Positions 59,517-64,000 of a stretch of DNA of 64,000 nucleotides are shown here, in pieces. Position 1 is the stretch's first letter. Each line of letters starts with the position of its first letter. Source of the DNA: Nymphaea colorata. Taxonomy: Eukaryota; Streptophyta; Magnoliopsida; Nymphaeales; Nymphaeaceae. A model generated the notes under the pieces. It was given only the letters and a program-made list of their open reading frames with translations. It searched no databases and had not been told where the DNA came from. The position numbers and the translations under genes are program-made. The DNA is taken from the NCBI RefSeq assembly GCF_008831285.2, contig NC_045147.1:6850334-6914333 (forward strand). Reading direction: 5' to 3'.

Positions 59517-61340
59517 ATTTTGTGGCTTCTGATCAACAACCTTAATTCTGCACTCTTGTACGTGGTTTTTTGTAGCTTTATCGTATGATGAAGGAAACCA
59601 TCCCTGCAGAATGGTTTAGGATACACTTATGGCAGCAAGCATTTCACGACTCATCATCCATAGGGGTATATCATTTTTCGTTGTCTTCACTGCTTTGAAA
59701 AAAAAGGAAAATGGAACAGAAACTACGTCCTCTTTCTTCTAATCATCGTGAGGATAGATTTGTCTTATCACATGTTGATCTTTGGGAAACCTTCATTTGA
59801 AGGATGGGTACTTTTATACTCATATATATTTCAAATTGATTCTGAAAGTTAAATTCATAGGTAGGTTATCTTCCCCCCTCCCCACACCCCCCTTATCTGT
59901 ACGCGATTTTTCTAAAAAATGCAGGAAATTGACGCATGGAAGTTCAAATGGAAACATCTTCATAGACATCGATTGTTAATCAACATCTTTAGCTCACCAG
60001 AGAAAAAACATGAGATTAATTATCTCAATCTAAATGTATCTGAACCTCCCACATGAAATTTAAGTTTTCGTGCAATAGATACCCACTCCGATGGATCTTT
60101 CATTTGCACGCTCGTCTTCAATTAGATTTTTCGACCAAAGGATCTTCTTTAGTTTAATTGTTGCTCCTTGTTCAGGATGACAAGAAATCATTTATTGCTT
60201 TTTTGCATCTCCAAAATGAGGAGTTCCCTAGAAACAGGGAAAAAAACCTAGTAATAGGGTGATAAGTGACTGATTAGGGTGACTCCAGTCAACTTTAGGC
60301 CCCGTTTGGTAGCGTTAGTCCTGTTCATTTGGAGGTGACACTTTTCTAAAGAAAATTCCCCCACAAGAATGTAGAAGAGGGGAAATTTCACACGTACTAA
60401 AATAAGCATGTTTGATGGACTTAAAAAAGAATGAGTGGAGAAATTTGTGGTTATTTGATGAGTGAAAAAGGGGATGGGGGAAACTAGTTGATTTTGGAAA
60501 TAAACACAGGTTTTTATTTTGGATTTTGTTTTTCAATAATCAATCAGAATTTGTTTTCCACATGTTTCAAGTTCTTTTCATATTGTAGTTTTGCATTTTT
60601 ACTGATCAAAACAAACGAGAAAGGAGCATTAAGAAAAATGCTTAATTTTTCAGGCTGCCAATATTAACAGCTCCACTTCATGCCAGAAAGAAAAGTTCCA
60701 CGGTAAAAAATTCCAAAGGAGAAAACAGGAACTATAAAATTTGAATAAAGAACCTACATTCAAGGACTGCATTTATGTCCATAATAAATTCATCGTCCAA
60801 CATTATTTCAAAGATTGGGAGGCTGTCAAGCAAAGCTGTAGCAAAAAGATAAGTCATTTTAGTTGCTGACTTTGACAAAGCCAAGAGCCTTCTTTATAAT
60901 GAACAAATTGATATCAAAGAAAGGTGCAGCCACTGACTTATCCCCTTAATCAATTTGAATATCAGAGTTCTTCAATGTTGTCAAGATCTTCACATATTCT
61001 AAATAGGTCTATCAGCTAATAGAAGAAATCTTTATTTCGTAGTATGAGCTCCATAACGTGAAACTGATATGCTGCACAACCTCCTACAATTATCTTTACC
61101 CCACAAAAGTTGACTTCTTTGGTAATGTCAATATGAGACCATACCGAAGCGATTGAACCCACTACTCAGCTTCAAAGCAGAGTAAAGACTGCCCATTTCC
61201 TTATCCCCAACATGAAATCCCCTGAAAACCCCCTTTCCCTTTCCTTATCCTGTGCAGTCACTCGAATCTCGAGTGGCCATCATTGGCCATCAGCCAGCAT
61301 CCCTTGTTCTGACTGCCTCTCACAAAAAACCTCAAATACA
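59517..61340. other. 3' UTR side and intergenic region
   Basis: The 3' UTR should start here. I could not fix a poly(A) site. At 60298 the sequence GGCCCCGTTTGGTAGCG looks like the terminal repeat of a plant Tourist- or hAT-like element, but the matching inverted end and target duplication were not found. The remaining sequence is AT-rich without a gene. Confidence 0.45.
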
Positions 61341-61842
61341 AAACTACATGACGCATTGTGGGCTTACAGGACTACAATCAAAACTCCCACCAATGGCACT
61401 AGCAGAACTGGTACATGTCACGAACGTGGTGTTCTCTTTACACGTACAAAAGCCAGCCTACAAGTTTGCATCCATTATTGAGCTAACCATGGACCAATAT
61501 CAAAACAATGAATGTTAAAATTAGACATGCTCGATGAGAAGAGACTGCAAGCAATGAAACACAGGGAAGCATATCAGCAAACGATAGCTTGACATTATGT
61601 CAAATAGTGGTCGAGTAGAGTTTCAAAATCAATGAATTAATATTGAGATCAACCATCCCATCGAAGAATCGTCCTTGTGGGAAGCGGGCCCCGGACTGGG
61701 ATGGTCCTTATGTTGTCAAGGAAGTGGGCCTCTCAAAGGATGCCCGAATGGGCAAAGAAAATCTGGCGCCACTAACTTTCACCCGATATCACAAGATTTC
61801 AATTGGAAGTTTTAATTACCTAGCCCCCATCAACAGCCCTTA
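61341..61842 (+). pseudogene. Decayed Gypsy (Tat/Athila-type) integrase C-terminal fragment
   Basis: In shifting plus-strand frames the sequence reads LHDALWAYRTTIKTPTNGT, MLDEKRLQAMKHREAYQQ and then PSKNRPCGKRAPDWDGPYVV. These are hallmarks of the end of plant Gypsy Tat-group integrases. Several stops and frame changes separate the pieces. No LTR or other domain was found near it. It is a different lineage from the array in intron 4. Confidence 0.72.
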
Positions 61843-64000
61843 AAAGCATTAATTCCGAGAATGATAACCCATCCAATTGTTTGAGTATATTATAACCGAT
61901 TTAATGAAAAGTAAGATAAAAGTAAATTATCATTTATGACAAAGTTCCTGTCACTTGTCATTAAGGTGTGAAACTTCTAATGGTTCATTATTAGGGCATG
62001 GGACTTCATGGGTCCCCACAGATTTAGTACCAGTACAACCTGATCTTTTGGGTACATCTGGATCACCTTAAGAAAATAAGTTAAAAAACTCGAAATTGGT
62101 ATTTCACACTAATTTTTGAGAAACCTTTTGATTTTTTTAATTCCATGTTTATAGCTTACACTATCAATCATTTGATTTACATGAAGAAAGATTCACATAA
62201 GGAAATAAAATAGCAATCCTTCCATATGACCTTTTCACAAATAAAGGAATGTCATATAGCAAGATTTTAAGTTGTACCAGAATCTATCAGCTAGCGTTTT
62301 GGTGATTGTTTGGCCATATAATACTCCCGTCAAAGTGAACTCGTTTAATTAAGGTACACAATCTAGAAAGAGCATCCACATATACTTCATATCTTCATTT
62401 TGGTCAGAATTTTCAATGTTCATTTGTTTATGAAAGTCAAAGTCAAATGTTAGTAAATGCATCAACTAAGTTTTTGGTTCTTGTTTAATATTATAGAGTA
62501 CTTTCTTTATAGCAAAAACCTTATCTTGATGAACATACAGTCTAGAGAGTGCATCCATGGAAGTCACCCTTAATAATGTTATCGTTATCAAAGTTCTAAG
62601 AAAGATTATTTTAGCAACTATAGTATATTCCTTCATTTCTTCCATATTCTTTAAGATATCATTTTGCAACTATCATGTTTTATATTCTCAAGTGTTTTGT
62701 CACTTATTTTTCACCGATGCAAATACTTGTTGTAGAAGATCTCGAATGATGCATTTTTTCGGCAGTAAATTATAATTAAGACCTACAATATGAGTTTGGT
62801 CTATTCTTTTCCTATGATAAGTACTTATTTTAACTTAATTAAAGCAAGGTAAAGAGAAGGCCTATTTTGACAATTAATTTGAGCCATAGAGTTGATAGTT
62901 ATTTCCAATAAATACTTGACTTTGTGTTTCAATTGTCTTAAGCTCCTTGCTATACAACAGGTCAAATTACACCAAATGAGTTAAATGGAAATGAGATGAA
63001 AATAAGACAGGTGCATAATCTGTAGCTGCTTCTTGAAAGTCATTAATGTAATATTATGTTGACAAGCATCACAAAGCCTCTAATCCTCTCTTATTCTTAG
63101 GCTCCTTATCTCTAAGAATGTTTTGGTATATTTGTGATTTCTGAACAAATTTTGGCAAAATAAGAAAAGAAATAAAAAGTGTGCAAACATAAAGTAAATG
63201 TGTGAATGTGTAAATTGAAAACGGTAAGCTATATGGGATTGCAATTCTCATGATAAGACATATATTTCGATCCATAATAGTTATCTTGATGATTATGAAA
63301 ACAATTATCTCCACGATAGATTTTACATGACATATTTAATGTTGATATGGTTCTAACTTAATTAGACATATAATATATATATTTATTTATGAAAATTAAG
63401 AGAGTTATAAAGAATGTAGCATTGTGGAGTGTGATTCATGTTCCTTAAAATATGATTAAGGTCCTTCACAGGAGAACACATTTTTCTTAATTGGGAGACG
63501 TAATAGCCATAAAGAACAAATAAATTTTACAAGCATTTTTAGGTTGAAGTGCATGAGAATCACATGTTTAATCTCATCTACTAGCCTGGACGAGATTGGC
63601 TAGAATTATTGGCAATTACATGTGTTTCACTAAAATACCAAGGTCTTGAGCTGCCGTGACATATTTAGTAGGTGCATTGTGTTTACATATGCATACTTGA
63701 ATTGAGTAATTGATTGTGCAATATTCCATGCATAGCAACAAACAAAAATGGTAGAATGATTAATAATCACTACATTCAATGTATGAGCATGTTTGCTTTC
63801 CTATTTTTAGCTCTCATAATGCATTATAGGTCTATATATTGGTAGACATCGTATCAATACTTATATTAAGGACAATTCAATTGTGCCAGCTGTCAAATGT
63901 TAGCTAAAATTTGAAAATTTGTTTCCTACATTGGTATTTGCAACAATTATGTTGTGGCAATGATTTATGGTAGCTTTAATGACTATTTATGCTCTTTTTA
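61843..64000. other. AT-rich intergenic sequence, possible Copia scrap
   Basis: No gene is supported. On the minus strand at about 62545-62455, HQDKVFAIKKVLYNIKQEPK resembles the copia RT motif [14 protein letters not shown], which hints at a very old fragment (low confidence). The rest shows only AT-rich, low-complexity sequence. Confidence 0.35.

Noticed and set aside
60298-60660. Complete Tourist- or hAT-like element starting GGCCCCGTTTGGTAGCG
   Set aside because: The matching inverted end could not be found downstream, so only a possible end is noted.
1-64000. CRISPR arrays, tRNA or rRNA genes, bacterial-type operons, phage or plasmid modules
   Set aside because: None was found. The repeats present are LTRs, transposon ends and microsatellites, and the coding content is eukaryotic.

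Overview
The window is nuclear DNA from a seed plant, most likely a flowering plant. The evidence is spliceosomal introns, Ty1/copia and chromodomain-bearing Ty3/gypsy (Tekay/Del-type) retrotransposons primed by plant initiator Met-tRNA, hAT-like non-autonomous DNA elements and abundant microsatellites. No tRNA, rRNA, CRISPR array or bacterial-type operon was seen. The species cannot be named from the sequence. A 100-base run of N (36833-36932) marks an assembly gap.

Only one host gene is convincing: a plus-strand homologue of ARMC6 (armadillo repeat-containing protein 6). Its eight exons (2406-2556, 3009-3344, 4347-4630, 19089-19217, 58618-58740, 58837-58944, 59066-59244, 59393-59516) join without a frameshift or stop into 477 codons. 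The gene covers 57 kb because two introns are full of transposons: intron 3 is 14.5 kb and intron 4 is 39.4 kb. The last intron appears to use a GC-AG splice pair.

Intron 3 (4631-19088) holds Copia-A (5398-10087, minus) and a hAT-like element (hAT-A, 12576-18614) that was itself split by Copia-B (12841-18518, minus).

Intron 4 (19218-58617) is a nest. The outermost and oldest element is Copia-C (19779-58109, plus). Inside it lie hAT-B (21711-23064), a truncated Copia-D (23151-25637) carrying hAT-C (24197-24851), Copia-E (25638-53685, plus), and a 2.6 kb solo LTR (54554-57176). Copia-E is interrupted in its integrase region by the youngest insertion, a tandem Gypsy array (28348-51640, minus). 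The array has the order LTR-internal-LTR-internal-LTR-internal-LTR with shared 2,832 bp LTRs. LTR divergence counted by eye agrees with the nesting order: Gypsy outer LTRs about 4 differences in 2.8 kb, Copia-E 7 in 277 bp, Copia-B and Copia-C clearly more.

The flanks (1-2405 and 59517-64000) are AT-rich intergenic DNA. The right flank holds a decayed Gypsy integrase fragment (about 61341-61842) and perhaps a Copia RT scrap (about 62455-62545). No unknown gene system was found. The most interesting items are the intact gene threaded through the nest, its GC-AG intron, the three-copy hAT-like family with subterminal GGGTAC repeats, the shared-LTR Gypsy array, and an in-frame TGA between gag and pol that is fixed in all three Gypsy copies.
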